A stretch of 64,000 bases of DNA from Mucilaginibacter galii (GCF_014635825.1 NZ_BMDO01000001.1:806001-870000), one strand, 5' to 3'; positions 8,911 to 18,157 are shown, counted from the first letter of the stretch. A program made the numbers and translations. The notes: a model not told the origin generated them from the sequence alone.

Positions 8911-10650
8911 TTACTGCTCCCCTTGCATCAAACCCTGCAACCTATCGCGCAGGTCTTCTAACTGGAACGGTTTGGGCAGGTAGTCATTCATACCGTGAGT
9001 TTTAATACGTGTTTGAATTTGATCGGACACCGAGGCCGTTAGTGCGATAATATAGGTACTGGCTTTCAGCGGATTGGTGTGCTGTCTTATTCTTTTCGCG
9101 GCTTCCATACCATCCAACACCGGCATATGCATGTCCATTAATATTACGTCGTAGTCTTTACTTTCAAGAAGTGCGAGTACTTCTTCGCCATTTTCTGCTA
9201 TATCGGCCGTAATGTTCCAACGTTTAAAAAGCTGCTTCATGAAAAAGATATTCATCATATTATCTTCGGCAAGCAGCACGCGCAAATTAGCCAAATCAAA
9301 TTCGCTACTCCTGTTTACAGCCACTGCTTCGTCGGGCAGTTTACTCAGATCTTCGTGCAGTACCAGATCAAAGTAGAAAACAGAGCCCTCGCCCGGCTTG
9401 CTTATGAGTTTGATATGGCTACCAAACCTTTCAACCAACTGTTTTACGATAGAAAGCCCCAAGCCCGTACCCCCAAACTTCCGGTTGGTGCTTACTGCTG
9501 CCTGTTTAAATGGCTCAAAAATTAGTAGTTGCTGAGCTTCAGAGATGCCTATACCCGAGTCTTTAATCTCGAAACGAATGGTTGAACTATCATGGTCGCT
9601 GTTTAAAACTTTGGCTTGCACATTTACCTCACCGTTCTCTGTAAACTTTACAGCGTTACCAATCAAATTATAAATAACCTGGCTAAGGCGGGCCGAATCG
9701 CCTAAATACCTTTTGCCCTTTATAGCATCATCTATGGTGAGTTCTAAGTGAAGCTTCTTTTCTTCTACCTTGAACATCATACCCTGCACAATACCGTTGA
9801 GCAAATGCTCCAGATCAAACGGTGCGTTCTCCAACTCAAACTTTCCCGAATCGAGTTTATTGATGTCCAGTATATCGTTTATTAAAGTTAACAACCCCTC
9901 TGCCGAAAATTTAAGCACATCTAACTGCTCTTTTTGCCTGGCGTTCGCGCTATCGCTAATAAGAAGTCCGGCAATGCCAATAACCGAGTTTAAAGGCGTG
10001 CGCAACTCGTGCGACATGGTAGAAAGAAAATTGGTTTTAGTTTCGGCCAGTTCGGCCAGTTTTTCATTCAGCAATTCGCTTTCTCTCAAATTACCGTACA
10101 ACACGGCATGAAAGTATACGTGCGACATGAGTATTACTAAACAATTAATGGCAATGTAAACGTCGTTAAGCTGCTGGGGCAAGGCGTGCAGGCCGGTAAA
10201 GCGCTGGGGTATGTAATGTACCAGTATAACCGAAGCAAATGCAATAACGGTATATACAGCACCCCATTTTTTACCCAAGCCGTAAAATGCAGATATAATA
10301 ACCATGAAGATAGCCTGCATAGCCACCACATCGGCACCAACCGATTGATTGAAAACCCGGTAGTAAACATGCAAGATGGTACCCACTACCGCATAATGAA
10401 TACCCCAGTAAATTATTTTAGGAAAGCGGCGTAATATAAAGATGGTGATAGTAGACGTAACCATTAACCGGATAGCACGCCCGCTGCCATCGCCCTGGTG
10501 ATTGCTGATGGCATCGAAAAGGTAGATAGCCCCTTTCAGCACATTAGCGCCCAGCATTAAGTAAAACAGTTTTAATTGAGCCTCTTGTAACGGCGTTTTG
10601 GCAGTTGAAGAATTAATAGCAGGAAGTAACTTAAAAGGCTTGCCCGGCAT
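8911..10650 (-). CDS. Membrane hybrid sensor histidine kinase with C-terminal receiver
   Basis: Residues 25-185 contain about six hydrophobic segments forming a membrane sensor region with no large periplasmic loop. HisKA follows with FLSTMSHELRTPLNSVIG, where His214 is the phosphoacceptor. The ATPase has the N box (IYNLIGNAVKFTENGE), G1 (DSGIGIS), F (FEPFKQ) and G2 (GGTGLGLSI). The receiver starts near residue 455, with the acidic pair Glu462/Asp463, phosphoacceptor Asp506 in LMDMHMPVLDG and Lys560 in LPKPF. No output domain follows, so the signal should pass to another protein. The RsbQ/PAS pair begins 167 nt downstream on the same strand and could share its transcript. Confidence 0.93.
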   Translation of the reverse strand: MPGKPFKLLPAINSSTAKTPLQEAQLKLFYLMLGANVLKGAIYLFDAISNHQGDGSGRAIRLMVTSTITIFILRRFPKIIYWGIHYAVVGTILHVYYRVFNQSVGADVVAMQAIFMVIISAFYGLGKKWGAVYTVIAFASVILVHYIPQRFTGLHALPQQLNDVYIAINCLVILMSHVYFHAVLYGNLRESELLNEKLAELAETKTNFLSTMSHELRTPLNSVIGIAGLLISDSANARQKEQLDVLKFSAEGLLTLINDILDINKLDSGKFELENAPFDLEHLLNGIVQGMMFKVEEKKLHLELTIDDAIKGKRYLGDSARLSQVIYNLIGNAVKFTENGEVNVQAKVLNSDHDSSTIRFEIKDSGIGISEAQQLLIFEPFKQAAVSTNRKFGGTGLGLSIVKQLVERFGSHIKLISKPGEGSVFYFDLVLHEDLSKLPDEAVAVNRSSEFDLANLRVLLAEDNMMNIFFMKQLFKRWNITADIAENGEEVLALLESKDYDVILMDMHMPVLDGMEAAKRIRQHTNPLKASTYIIALTASVSDQIQTRIKTHGMNDYLPKPFQLEDLRDRLQGLMQGEQ

Positions 10651-10720
10651 TGTAATGAGGTTAGAATAACAACTGCGTTTGCAAACTACAGCTGAAGGGC
10701 AAAGCTAAAGAAAATTTTGA

Positions 10721-10912
10721 AGTGGTGCGGTGATCATCTTAGTGCAAGCAGCTGGCGCTGCCATATGACCACCTGTTACTGAAACATATGCAAAACAGGC
10801 AACCTAAAATCTGTAGCTTATGATTAGTAGCATTGTAGTAATTATATTTACTTTATAAGGCACATGCCACAGGCGTGCGCCAGCATTGGGGGATAACACC
10901 GACCACAGGCTA
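10721..10912. repeat. Dispersed repeat split by a 155-bp insertion
   Basis: AGTGGTGCGGTGAT (10721-10734) and GATAACACCGACCACAGGCT (about 10891-10911) are the two halves of the element that is continuous at 17131-17161. The 155 bp between them carry GCTGGCGC near the left end and GCGCCAGC near the right end, plus GCCACAGGCGTGCGC, which recurs at 42682-42696. This looks like a small palindromic element inserted into another repeat. I see nothing else in this intergenic stretch. Confidence 0.6.
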
Positions 10913-10944
10913 AAAATTGGTACGCCGTCGTATGTTTTACTTTG

Positions 10945-12090
10945 TTATTGGGTTAATTTATAAGTCAGGTTCAACAAAATCATACAATGGGCGAACAGCT
11001 CATTACAATGGCTGATATATTCCACCAGAGTAAGCGTTCGTTCAGTACGGCCACCTTTGCCTGTTTTCAAGGTGATTTCCTGATCATCTGATTCTACCTT
11101 ACTTGCTTTGTGGTAGGTTGCGTTTCGTATGCCGGAATCATAAAACCTTGAAAGGCCGGCCAGCTTCGCGTTGCCCGCAAAGTTATCGCAGCGTCCTGCT
11201 TTATCACTATCCAAATACTTCGAAAATGTAAACGCCGGTGATGATTGAAAAATCTCGTGATCTTCCCTTGCTAATAAATTGTTCATACCTGTAGGTACAA
11301 CTAAGAGATCACCGAAAGTTTCATATAACCCGCCGTAGACCATCTCTAGTTTCTTCCAGTTAGCAGAAGTTGATTCCCCTATGGGCTGCATATCAAATTT
11401 TTGGGTTAGCAAAGTCGGCAGCAGTTCATGATAGGCATCGTTATAGGCATCCAAAACGGCATACATTCTTTCGATTAGAAACTCGTCACTCCTTCCCAAT
11501 AAATAGGCTTTGAACTGCGGAAACGCGGGCTTCCTCTTTATCTTTTCTGCTTCAGATAAGGCGTCCCTATAAAGCAAATCCCATTTTCCTTCGATAAATT
11601 TCCGACCAACAGCGAGCGCCTTTTTTAGGATTTCACGACGAACCTTAGCTTGATTTTTGCCAAAATCATTTTCGAGCATCGCCCATCTTTTTTCTTTTAA
11701 GTATCGTAAAGGCAACATCAGTTCGTCCAATAGCTTTTTAAATTCAGCCGTACTTTTTTGTCCCTTCCGGAATTCAGCCAAACGTTCATGACCACCAATA
11801 TTAAATTGGGTCATGTAATCCAACGAGGGGAAATAGAACGGGTTCGAAGCTTGAGCCGGATCAACAGTTATCTCCGGGTGTATATTTTGAATCGTAGCAT
11901 CTTTTTTATCGTCGGTAGTTTCTATACCAACCATTATTTTAGAGCGGTCCTTCGCAAACCCATACTCAAGGTTTGCACCACAATCCTGACACTTAAAAGT
12001 GCCTTTTTGAGGAAAGCTGTTTCCCATATTGAATCTAATGCGATATAAATGAGCACATTCTTTACATTTTACATATTCACCGAAAATCAT
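10945..12090 (-). CDS. Zinc-ribbon protein with a C-terminal HEPN-like RxxxxH motif, function unknown
   Basis: The 381-residue protein opens with two CxxC knuckles (Cys9/Cys12 and Cys34/Cys37), typical of a zinc ribbon. The middle is helical, with many basic residues between 110 and 190. Near the C-terminus SGIRNATYHKA holds Arg322-Asn323 and His327, an RNxxxH pattern used by many HEPN ribonucleases. It is followed by a short strand region and a terminal helix, as in HEPN folds. HEPN proteins are often toxins or antiphage RNases, so a defence role is an attractive inference, but no partner gene is nearby. The gene is alone between repeats and the terminator at 12163. I recognise no full-length family. 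Confidence 0.7.
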   Translation of the reverse strand: MIFGEYVKCKECAHLYRIRFNMGNSFPQKGTFKCQDCGANLEYGFAKDRSKIMVGIETTDDKKDATIQNIHPEITVDPAQASNPFYFPSLDYMTQFNIGGHERLAEFRKGQKSTAEFKKLLDELMLPLRYLKEKRWAMLENDFGKNQAKVRREILKKALAVGRKFIEGKWDLLYRDALSEAEKIKRKPAFPQFKAYLLGRSDEFLIERMYAVLDAYNDAYHELLPTLLTQKFDMQPIGESTSANWKKLEMVYGGLYETFGDLLVVPTGMNNLLAREDHEIFQSSPAFTFSKYLDSDKAGRCDNFAGNAKLAGLSRFYDSGIRNATYHKASKVESDDQEITLKTGKGGRTERTLTLVEYISHCNELFAHCMILLNLTYKLTQ

Positions 12091-12162
12091 GATTTATTTG
12101 TTAGGATGCGAAAATAGTAAATGCAATGCTTGTTTTGACACTCTTAACTTATTCCAACAAAA

Positions 12163-12185
12163 AAAGCCCGGCAAAACCGGGCTTT
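12163..12185. terminator. Terminator after sucB
   Basis: AAAGCCCGG (12163-12171) pairs perfectly with CCGGGCTTT (12177-12185) around a 5-nt loop. It lies just beyond the stop codon of the E2 gene on the minus strand and has A and T tracts on both sides. Confidence 0.8.
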
Positions 12186-12206
12186 CATATTTCAATATAG
12201 TTAAAC

Positions 12207-13796
12207 TTAAACGCCTAACAACAATCTCGCAGGATCTTCCAGCAGTTGTTTAACACGTACCAGGAAGCTTACCGATTCGCGGCCGTCAACAATACGGTGA
12301 TCATATGACAGGGCCAGGTACATCATAGGGCGAATAACCACTTGTCCGTTAACGGCAACCGGGCGCTCAATAATGTTGTGCATACCCAAGATGGCCGATT
12401 GCGGCGCATTAATGATTGGGGTACTCAGCATAGAACCAAAAATACCGCCGTTGGTAATGGTAAAAGTACCGCCGGTCATATCTTCAATGGTCAGCTTGTT
12501 TTCGCGGGCTTTACCGGCCAGCATAACTACGGCTTTTTCTACTTCGGCCAGACTCATGGCATCGGCATTACGGATAATAGGAACCACCAAACCTTTAGGG
12601 GCCGATACGGCGATAGAGATGTCGGCAAAATCGCTGTACACCACTTCTTCGCCATCTATACGGGCACCCACGGCAGGCCACTCAGAAAGGGCCATACAAA
12701 CCGCCTTGGTAAAGAATGACATAAAGCCTAAGCCTACACCATGTTTCTCTTTAAATTTATCTTTGTACTTGCCACGCAGTTCCATAATGGGCTGCATATC
12801 TACCTCGTTAAAGGTAGTAAGCATAGCAGTTTCGTTTTTAACAGCCACCAAACGCTTAGCTACGGTTTTACGCAGGTTCGACATTTTTTCCCTACGCTCG
12901 GCACGCGGGCCGGATGCTGCCGGTTGCGAGGTTTGAGGTGCGGGGGAAGCTGCAGGTTTCGAAGCAGGCGCAGCTGGTTTCTGCGCACCTAAAGCGTCTT
13001 CTTTAGTAATGCGACCACCAACACCGGTACCACTTACCGCTTCAGGACTCATGCCCTTTTCGGCCAGGATCTTTCCGGCAGCAGGCGATGGTGTACCAGC
13101 GGCGTAACCGTTTGCAGAAGGTGCGGGGTTCGAAGATTGAGGAGCGGAATTAGCAGCAGCAGGCGCACCTGAAGCTTCCCCGCTCTTCGCACTTGTACCA
13201 CCACCCGAAATAGAGCATACCACAGCACCAATGGCTAAGGTATCGCCTTCGGCGGCAATAGTTTTTAAGGTACCTGCGCTTTCGGCAGTTAACTCAAAAG
13301 TTGCTTTATCAGATTCCAGTTCGGCAATAGCTTCGTCCATTTCAACCTGGTCGCCGTCTTTTTTGATCCAGCGCGACAGGGTTACTTCGGTAATAGACTC
13401 TCCTACCGGTGGAACTTTAATTTCAATGGTTTTGGCTTCTGTTGCGGGTTGGCTATTGTCTGTTGACTGGGTAACTTCTGGTTTAGCGGCACGTTGGCCT
13501 GGTGCACTTTCGTCGGCAGCGGCAGCTGTGCTTTTATCGGCAGCAGGTGCAGTAGCAGCGCCACCAGCTTCGATGCTGGCCACAACACCACCAATAGGCA
13601 GGGTATCGCCTTCGGCAGCTACAGTTTTTAAAGTTCCGGCACTTTCGGCAGTAAGCTCAAAAGTGGCTTTGTCCGACTCCAATTCGGCAATTACTTCATC
13701 CATTTCAACCGCATCGCCGTCTTTCTTGATCCAGCGCGATAAGGTTACCTCAGTGATAGATTCGCCAACCGGCGGAACTTTGATCTCTAAACTCAT
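12207..13796 (-). CDS. sucB: 2-oxoglutarate dehydrogenase E2 (dihydrolipoamide succinyltransferase) with two lipoyl domains
   Basis: This TCA-cycle enzyme transfers the succinyl group from lipoamide to CoA and forms the core of the complex. I place the start at [17 protein letters not shown] (13796); the frame extends 34 codons upstream, but only through repeat-like DNA. That gives 529 residues. Lipoyl domains occupy roughly 1-75 and 120-195, each with [11 protein letters not shown] containing the lipoylated Lys. An Ala/Pro-rich linker follows, then an E1/E3-binding domain ([12 protein letters not shown]) and the acyltransferase domain, with [12 protein letters not shown] carrying the catalytic His. 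Many bacterial SucB proteins have one lipoyl domain, so the near-identical second one looks duplicated. The E1 gene lies directly upstream. Confidence 0.95.
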   Translation of the reverse strand: MSLEIKVPPVGESITEVTLSRWIKKDGDAVEMDEVIAELESDKATFELTAESAGTLKTVAAEGDTLPIGGVVASIEAGGAATAPAADKSTAAAADESAPGQRAAKPEVTQSTDNSQPATEAKTIEIKVPPVGESITEVTLSRWIKKDGDQVEMDEAIAELESDKATFELTAESAGTLKTIAAEGDTLAIGAVVCSISGGGTSAKSGEASGAPAAANSAPQSSNPAPSANGYAAGTPSPAAGKILAEKGMSPEAVSGTGVGGRITKEDALGAQKPAAPASKPAASPAPQTSQPAASGPRAERREKMSNLRKTVAKRLVAVKNETAMLTTFNEVDMQPIMELRGKYKDKFKEKHGVGLGFMSFFTKAVCMALSEWPAVGARIDGEEVVYSDFADISIAVSAPKGLVVPIIRNADAMSLAEVEKAVVMLAGKARENKLTIEDMTGGTFTITNGGIFGSMLSTPIINAPQSAILGMHNIIERPVAVNGQVVIRPMMYLALSYDHRIVDGRESVSFLVRVKQLLEDPARLLLGV

Positions 13797-13806
13797 GTTT
13801 TTATTA

Positions 13807-13903
13807 AGTTGCGGGTTATTAGTTGCGAGGTGCGGGGTTAAAAGTTTCTGGTTATACAAGGATAGTTTCCCCGCAACCAAAAACCCTGATCCCCGCAACC
13901 CTA
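13807..13903. repeat. Imperfect inverted repeat of TTGCGGGG units between sucA and sucB
   Basis: The spacer holds several TTGCGGGGT-like words in both orientations, including TGCGGGGTTA near 13831 and CCCCGCAACC near 13869 and 13891. A closely similar stretch occurs in frame inside the SprE gene around 57430-57472. It accounts for the false upstream extension of the sucB frame. Confidence 0.6.
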
Positions 13904-13904
13904 A

Positions 13905-16718
13905 TTAGTCTGCATTAGTTTCGGCCATTTTTTTAGCCGTGTCTTTTACTTTTTCTTTTTGATTTTGGCTTACCGGGGCTTCAAAAGCTTTGGAAATGAT
14001 ATACAATTGCTGTGAAGCATGTTGTTTAGCATAACCGGTAGCAGTGCTGGCACCTTCCTTACGCGAAATTACATCTAACTGTAAACCGCTCTTGCGGAAC
14101 TTGCGCAGCATGTAAGGCCATGCACCCATGTTTTCGGGCTCTTCCTGTACCCATATAAAATCGGTAGCGTTGGTATACTTGGCCTTAATGGCTTCCATTT
14201 CCAATACCGGGGTTGGGTAAAGCTGCTCTACACGTACAATGGCCACATCGGCACGTTTATCGGTTTGCTGTTTTTCAAGCAATTCGTAATAGATCTTGCC
14301 GCTACAGAACAGTACGCGTTTCACCTTCTTAGCATCAGCAGTAAAGCTGTCGTCAATCAGTTCCTGGAACTTACCTTGGGTAAAGTCTTCTAATTTAGAT
14401 ACGCAGGCAGGGTGACGCAGTAAACTTTTTGGCGAAAAGATCACCAATGGCTTACGGAAATCGCGGTGCAGTTGGCGGCGTAAAATATGGAAAAAGTTGG
14501 CCGGTGTAGAGCAGTTAGCTACCTGGATATTGTTATCGGCACAAGCCTCCATAAAACGCTCTATACGGGCCGATGAATGCTCAGGGCCCTGGCCTTCATA
14601 ACCGTGAGGTAATAACATGACCAAACCATTACCACGCTGCCACTTGGTTTCGGCACTTACCAGGTATTGGTCAACGATGATTTGGGCACCGTTCACAAAA
14701 TCGCCAAACTGGGCTTCCCAAATGGTTAGGGCATTAGGATTAGCTAAGGCATAACCGTAATCGAAACCCAATACGCCGTATTCAGATAGTAAAGAGTTAT
14801 ATACGCTAAACTTAGCCTCGGTATCTAAAGTAGATAACGGGGTGTATTCCTCATCCGTATCGGGGAGTGTAACCACCGCATGACGGTGCGAGAAAGTACC
14901 ACGTTTAACATCCTCACCGCTTAACCTTACCGGGTGGCCTTCTTTCAACAAAGACCCGTAAGCCATCAATTCGCCCATAGCCCAATCGAACGTTTTGGTT
15001 TCGTTCACCATTTTGCGGCGGTCGTCAAACAATTTTTCAATTTTCTTGAAGAAAGTTTTGTCGGCCGGCAGGTTGGTTAACTTCTGGCCAATTTCAAGTA
15101 GTTCGCTTTCGCTAACTGCGGTATTGGCATCGGCATAAATTTCTGCTTTGGTAGGCAGGTGCAAACCTTGCCAAGAGCCGGCAAACATGGCATTACCGGT
15201 TTCAACACGGGCTTGAGCCTTGGTTTCATCCAGTTGCTTTTGCAGCTCGTCTTTGAAGGTTTTTTCCATCGCTTTTGCATCGTCGGCGGTAATGCTGCCT
15301 TCGGCTAAAAGTTTCTGGTAATATATCTCGCGCGGATTAGGGTGCGCCTCAATAGCTTTGTAAAGGGTTGGCTGTGTAAATTTAGGCTCATCGCTTTCGT
15401 TATGACCAAAGCGGCGGTAGCATAAAATATCAATAAACACATCCTCGTTAAACTCCTGGCGGTACTCCATAGCCAGGTTAATTACGTACACCAATGCCTC
15501 GGCATCATCACCATTTACGTGGAACACGGGCGATAATACAGTTTTGGCAATATCGGTACAGTAAGTGCTCGAACGGGCATCTTTATAGTTGGTGGTAAAA
15601 CCAATTTGATTGTTAATCACCAGGTGAACAGTTCCACCTGTTTTGTAACCATCCAGTTTTTCCATTTGCAGCACCTCATAAATAATACCCTGGCCGGCTA
15701 CCGAAGCATCGCCGTGGATTAAGATAGGTGCAATTTTATCATGATCGCCATTGTACTTACCATCAATTTTGGCTCGTGTAATACCCTCAACTACGGGGCC
15801 TACAGTTTCCAGGTGCGATGGGTTGGGGCAAAGGCTTAAGTGTACTTGCTTGCCGTTAGAAGTTTCCACATCGGTAGAGAAGCCCAGGTGATATTTCACA
15901 TCACCACCAAACGAAGATTCCATATCATAGTTCTTGCCTTCAAACTCCGAGAAGATCTCTTTGTAAGGCTTGCCCATAATATTGGCCAATACGTTTAAGC
16001 GGCCACGGTGAGCCATACCAATGGTAAATTCTTCGATGCCCAATTGTGCACCTTTTTCAATAACCGAATCAAGCGCCGGGATAAGTGCCTCCGCACCTTC
16101 TAATGAGAAACGTTTTTGGCCCAAAAACTTGGTACCCAAAAAGCTTTCAAAGCCAACGGCCTGGTTAAGCTTGTTTAAAATACGTTTCTTTTCTTCTTTA
16201 TTAAATGATGGCTGGTTGCGTTTACTTTCCATACGCTCCTCAAACCATTTGGTTTTGATAGGATTACGCATGTATTTATACTCGGCACCTATGCTTTGGC
16301 AATAAGTATCTTCCAGCACCTGGCGAATATCGCGCAGTTTGGCCTGGCCTAAACCTAATTCAACACCGGCATTAAACACGGTGTCCATATCGGCTTCGCT
16401 CAGCCCAAAAGTCTCTAATTCTTTACCCGGAAAGTATTTGCGGCGTTCGCGCACGGGGTTGGTGTGGGTAAACAAGTGCCCGCGTGTACGGTACCCGTTT
16501 ATCATATTCAGCACGTTTATTTCCTTTAAAACATGCTCTGGTGCACCGCTACCGGCTGCTGTTGCAGCAGTTTGAGGTGTTGATCCTTGTCCGAAATCGA
16601 AGCCTTCAAAAAACTTTTGCCAGCCGTAATCTACCGATTCGGGGTCCTGTTTGTAAGCCTCGTACAAAGAATCTATATAGGCAGCGTTTCCGCTATTAAC
16701 ATAAGTAAGACGATCCAT
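13905..16718 (-). CDS. sucA: 2-oxoglutarate dehydrogenase E1 (thiamine diphosphate-dependent)
   Basis: This enzyme decarboxylates 2-oxoglutarate and passes the succinyl group to the lipoyl arms of E2. Its 937 residues match the family length. The N-terminus YVNSGNAAYIDSLYEAYKQD carries the E2-contacting helix. GMAHRGRLNVLANIMGKP near residue 240 and the HGDASVAGQG segment near 340 are core motifs of the thiamine diphosphate fold. FGHNESDEP follows near residue 440, and the C-terminal VWVQEEPENMGAW-type motif (here FIWVQEEPENMGAW) is present. It forms an operon with sucB, separated by about 108 nt of repeat DNA. A TAGTTTTG -7 box lies about 26 nt upstream. The E3 subunit is not in the window. 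Confidence 0.96.
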   Translation of the reverse strand: MDRLTYVNSGNAAYIDSLYEAYKQDPESVDYGWQKFFEGFDFGQGSTPQTAATAAGSGAPEHVLKEINVLNMINGYRTRGHLFTHTNPVRERRKYFPGKELETFGLSEADMDTVFNAGVELGLGQAKLRDIRQVLEDTYCQSIGAEYKYMRNPIKTKWFEERMESKRNQPSFNKEEKKRILNKLNQAVGFESFLGTKFLGQKRFSLEGAEALIPALDSVIEKGAQLGIEEFTIGMAHRGRLNVLANIMGKPYKEIFSEFEGKNYDMESSFGGDVKYHLGFSTDVETSNGKQVHLSLCPNPSHLETVGPVVEGITRAKIDGKYNGDHDKIAPILIHGDASVAGQGIIYEVLQMEKLDGYKTGGTVHLVINNQIGFTTNYKDARSSTYCTDIAKTVLSPVFHVNGDDAEALVYVINLAMEYRQEFNEDVFIDILCYRRFGHNESDEPKFTQPTLYKAIEAHPNPREIYYQKLLAEGSITADDAKAMEKTFKDELQKQLDETKAQARVETGNAMFAGSWQGLHLPTKAEIYADANTAVSESELLEIGQKLTNLPADKTFFKKIEKLFDDRRKMVNETKTFDWAMGELMAYGSLLKEGHPVRLSGEDVKRGTFSHRHAVVTLPDTDEEYTPLSTLDTEAKFSVYNSLLSEYGVLGFDYGYALANPNALTIWEAQFGDFVNGAQIIVDQYLVSAETKWQRGNGLVMLLPHGYEGQGPEHSSARIERFMEACADNNIQVANCSTPANFFHILRRQLHRDFRKPLVIFSPKSLLRHPACVSKLEDFTQGKFQELIDDSFTADAKKVKRVLFCSGKIYYELLEKQQTDKRADVAIVRVEQLYPTPVLEMEAIKAKYTNATDFIWVQEEPENMGAWPYMLRKFRKSGLQLDVISRKEGASTATGYAKQHASQQLYIISKAFEAPVSQNQKEKVKDTAKKMAETNAD

Positions 16719-16743
16719 CTGAATACCAATCTGTAAAACGGTA

Positions 16744-16751
16744 CAAAACTA
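16744..16751 (-). promoter_or_regulatory. Possible Bacteroidota -7 box for sucA-sucB
   Basis: Read on the minus strand, TAGTTTTG fits the Bacteroidota -7 consensus TAnnTTTG and lies about 26 nt before the sucA start codon. I find no clear TTTG box 19-21 nt upstream, so support is partial. Confidence 0.35.
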
Positions 16752-16870
16752 AGAATATAAGCTGTAAGTTCTACGGTTTAATTTGCTTTTGGTTTGGTAA
16801 ATTATATATTTATTACCTTAAAAGGATATTGTAAAATGAACACTTAGTGTTAAAATTACAACGGTTTTGA

Positions 16871-16962
16871 TATTTGGGCCGTTTCCCTCCGGGCCGGGCT
16901 ATACGCTCATACGCCTGCAGGCTTTTACCGCACAGGCCGGTATCCGCTGCTATCCCTAACGT
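16871..16962. repeat. REP-like element, GCCGGTATCCGCTGCTATCCCTAACG family, copy 1
   Basis: The element contains GCTCATACGCCTGCAGG followed by GGCCGGTATCCGCTGCTATC and CCTAACG. Related copies lie at 17926-17982 and 31606-31686. The ends resemble a GGCTATCCGCT...GCTATCCCTAACGC palindrome common in Bacteroidota intergenic DNA. Confidence 0.7.
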
Positions 16963-17060
16963 TGGTGGAAGTGGTATTAAGGTATTTATAGGGTGAATAG
17001 AATGAGGGTTTATGGTGCAAGTGCCTACTTGTGACTCGGCATGTATAAGTACATTGCGCA

Positions 17061-17161
17061 ACTTGTGGTAGGTGTTATCACCGCACCACTTACCTTACGT
17101 ATATTCCCGACATGCATCAACCACCTTTAGAGTGGTGCGGTGATAACACCGACCACAAGCT
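17061..17161. repeat. Paired inverted copies of the GTGGTGCGGTGATAACACC element
   Basis: ACTTGTGGTAGGTGTTATC with CCGCACCAC (17061-17090) is the near-perfect inverse of GTGGTGCGGTGATAACACCG with ACCACAAGC (17132-17160). Roughly 27 of 29 positions pair across about 40 nt. The right arm is the intact form of the element that is split at 10721-10912. The rest of this 573-nt intergenic region shows nothing else I can support. Confidence 0.75.
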
Positions 17162-17291
17162 GAAAGGCTTTGCAGCATTTTTTGTGTAACCTATGTATGC
17201 AGTATGATCTTGCAGCAATTAATTTTTTTCAACCATTTTATGATATGAGCTAATCAAAATCAATAATTAACTTAGTGGCAAAAAACCACAC

Positions 17292-17903
17292 ATGCTTAAA
17301 CCGAATAAAAATAATCTGCAAATTGTTATTGTACCACTTTTACTTATTTTAAGTCTTGCGTTCAAGTTTAAAGAGGAGATAATCAACTATTTTGGAACAA
17401 GCAAGGAGATCACACTCAGTAAAAAAATATACAAACTATCCTGGAGTTCGCACCCAAACGCTACATATTATAAACAGGAATATATTCCAGACGGAGATAA
17501 AGCCGACACCTTTAATGATATGATTCTTATCGACTTTATTCAGCGCGATATGCCGGTTGCAGAAGTGGTTAAGGCCCAGGTAAACATGCTTAACGAGCGT
17601 AAAAAAACTGACAATATTTGCAACTACCACCTTATTAATAGCGCAAACGGCAGCGAATATATTCTGGACTTTGTGATGAGTGAAAGCAGCGGCCCAACGC
17701 TTAAAATTGTGGAGTGGAATGCATACCGGTACAAGGCTTATACCGATAAACAAGGCCATAAAGGAGTTTTACTATTTGGCGTAAGCCACCGCAGTTATGG
17801 CAGTAAAGCAAGCAGTTTCTTAAAATCATTAAAGGAATATCGTGTTGAACACCGGAAGGCGTTAGTTAGCTATCCTACGCCTAACATTCAAATTAAGCCT
17901 TAA
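17292..17903 (+). CDS. Membrane-anchored protein of unknown function
   Basis: I do not recognise the family. The 203-residue protein has a single hydrophobic segment near the N-terminus (IVIVPLLLILSLAF, about residues 12-25) with no lipobox and no obvious signal cleavage site, so it is probably anchored with the remainder outside the membrane. The soluble part has alternating strand and helix character; LKIVEWNAYRYKAYTDKQGH and KGVLLFGVSHRSYG suggest a beta sheet. It is a single gene with repeat clusters on both sides, which suggests a mobile or strain-variable locus. Confidence 0.65.
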   Translation: MLKPNKNNLQIVIVPLLLILSLAFKFKEEIINYFGTSKEITLSKKIYKLSWSSHPNATYYKQEYIPDGDKADTFNDMILIDFIQRDMPVAEVVKAQVNMLNERKKTDNICNYHLINSANGSEYILDFVMSESSGPTLKIVEWNAYRYKAYTDKQGHKGVLLFGVSHRSYGSKASSFLKSLKEYRVEHRKALVSYPTPNIQIKP

Positions 17904-17925
17904 GTATCAGGTAGTTCAGATTATC

Positions 17926-17982
17926 TGCTCATACGCCTGTAGGCCTTAGGCTCGGGCCGGTATCTGCTGCTACCCCTAACGC
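17926..17982. repeat. REP-like element, GCCGGTATC family, copy 2
   Basis: GCTCATACGCCTGTAGG is followed by GGGCCGGTATCTGCTGCTAC and CCCTAACGC. It matches the copy at 16871 with a few substitutions and lies just after the stop codon of the preceding gene. Confidence 0.7.
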
Positions 17983-18063
17983 AGTTTTGTGCGTTTTAAC
18001 TGCCGTCTATACTGGTTAACCTCCTTCTTTTCGCTCATTGCCGCGAGTGGCTACTCCCGTTTC

Positions 18064-18157
18064 CGCAGGGTCTCTCGTAGAGTACCCTGCATTACAAAGC
18101 GACTTAAACTGCACCCATATACACAGCATCGCAGGGTCCTTTACGAGAGACCCTGCG
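18064..18157. repeat. Inverted pair of the GCAGGGTCTCTC palindrome
   Basis: CGCAGGGTCTCTCGTAGAG plus TACCCTGC (18064-18090) is mirrored by GCAGGGTCCTTTACGAGAGA plus CCCTGCG (18131-18157). Each arm is itself nearly palindromic, and the two arms can also pair with each other. Related single copies lie at 18256-18283, 18813-18842 and 32525-32690. Confidence 0.75.

Noticed and set aside
7294-10650. A complete sigma-B type stress cascade
   Set aside because: RsbQ is present, but there is no RsbP phosphatase, RsbV/W or sigma factor, so only the sensing half resembles Bacillus.
12342-12992. Plus-strand frames opposite the E2 catalytic domain
   Set aside because: These are antisense shadows of a well-supported gene with no start signal.
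13231-13908. Long plus-strand reading frame (225 codons) over the E2 gene
   Set aside because: It lies opposite the lipoyl domains of sucB, whose strong codon bias produces an open antisense frame. It has no family match.
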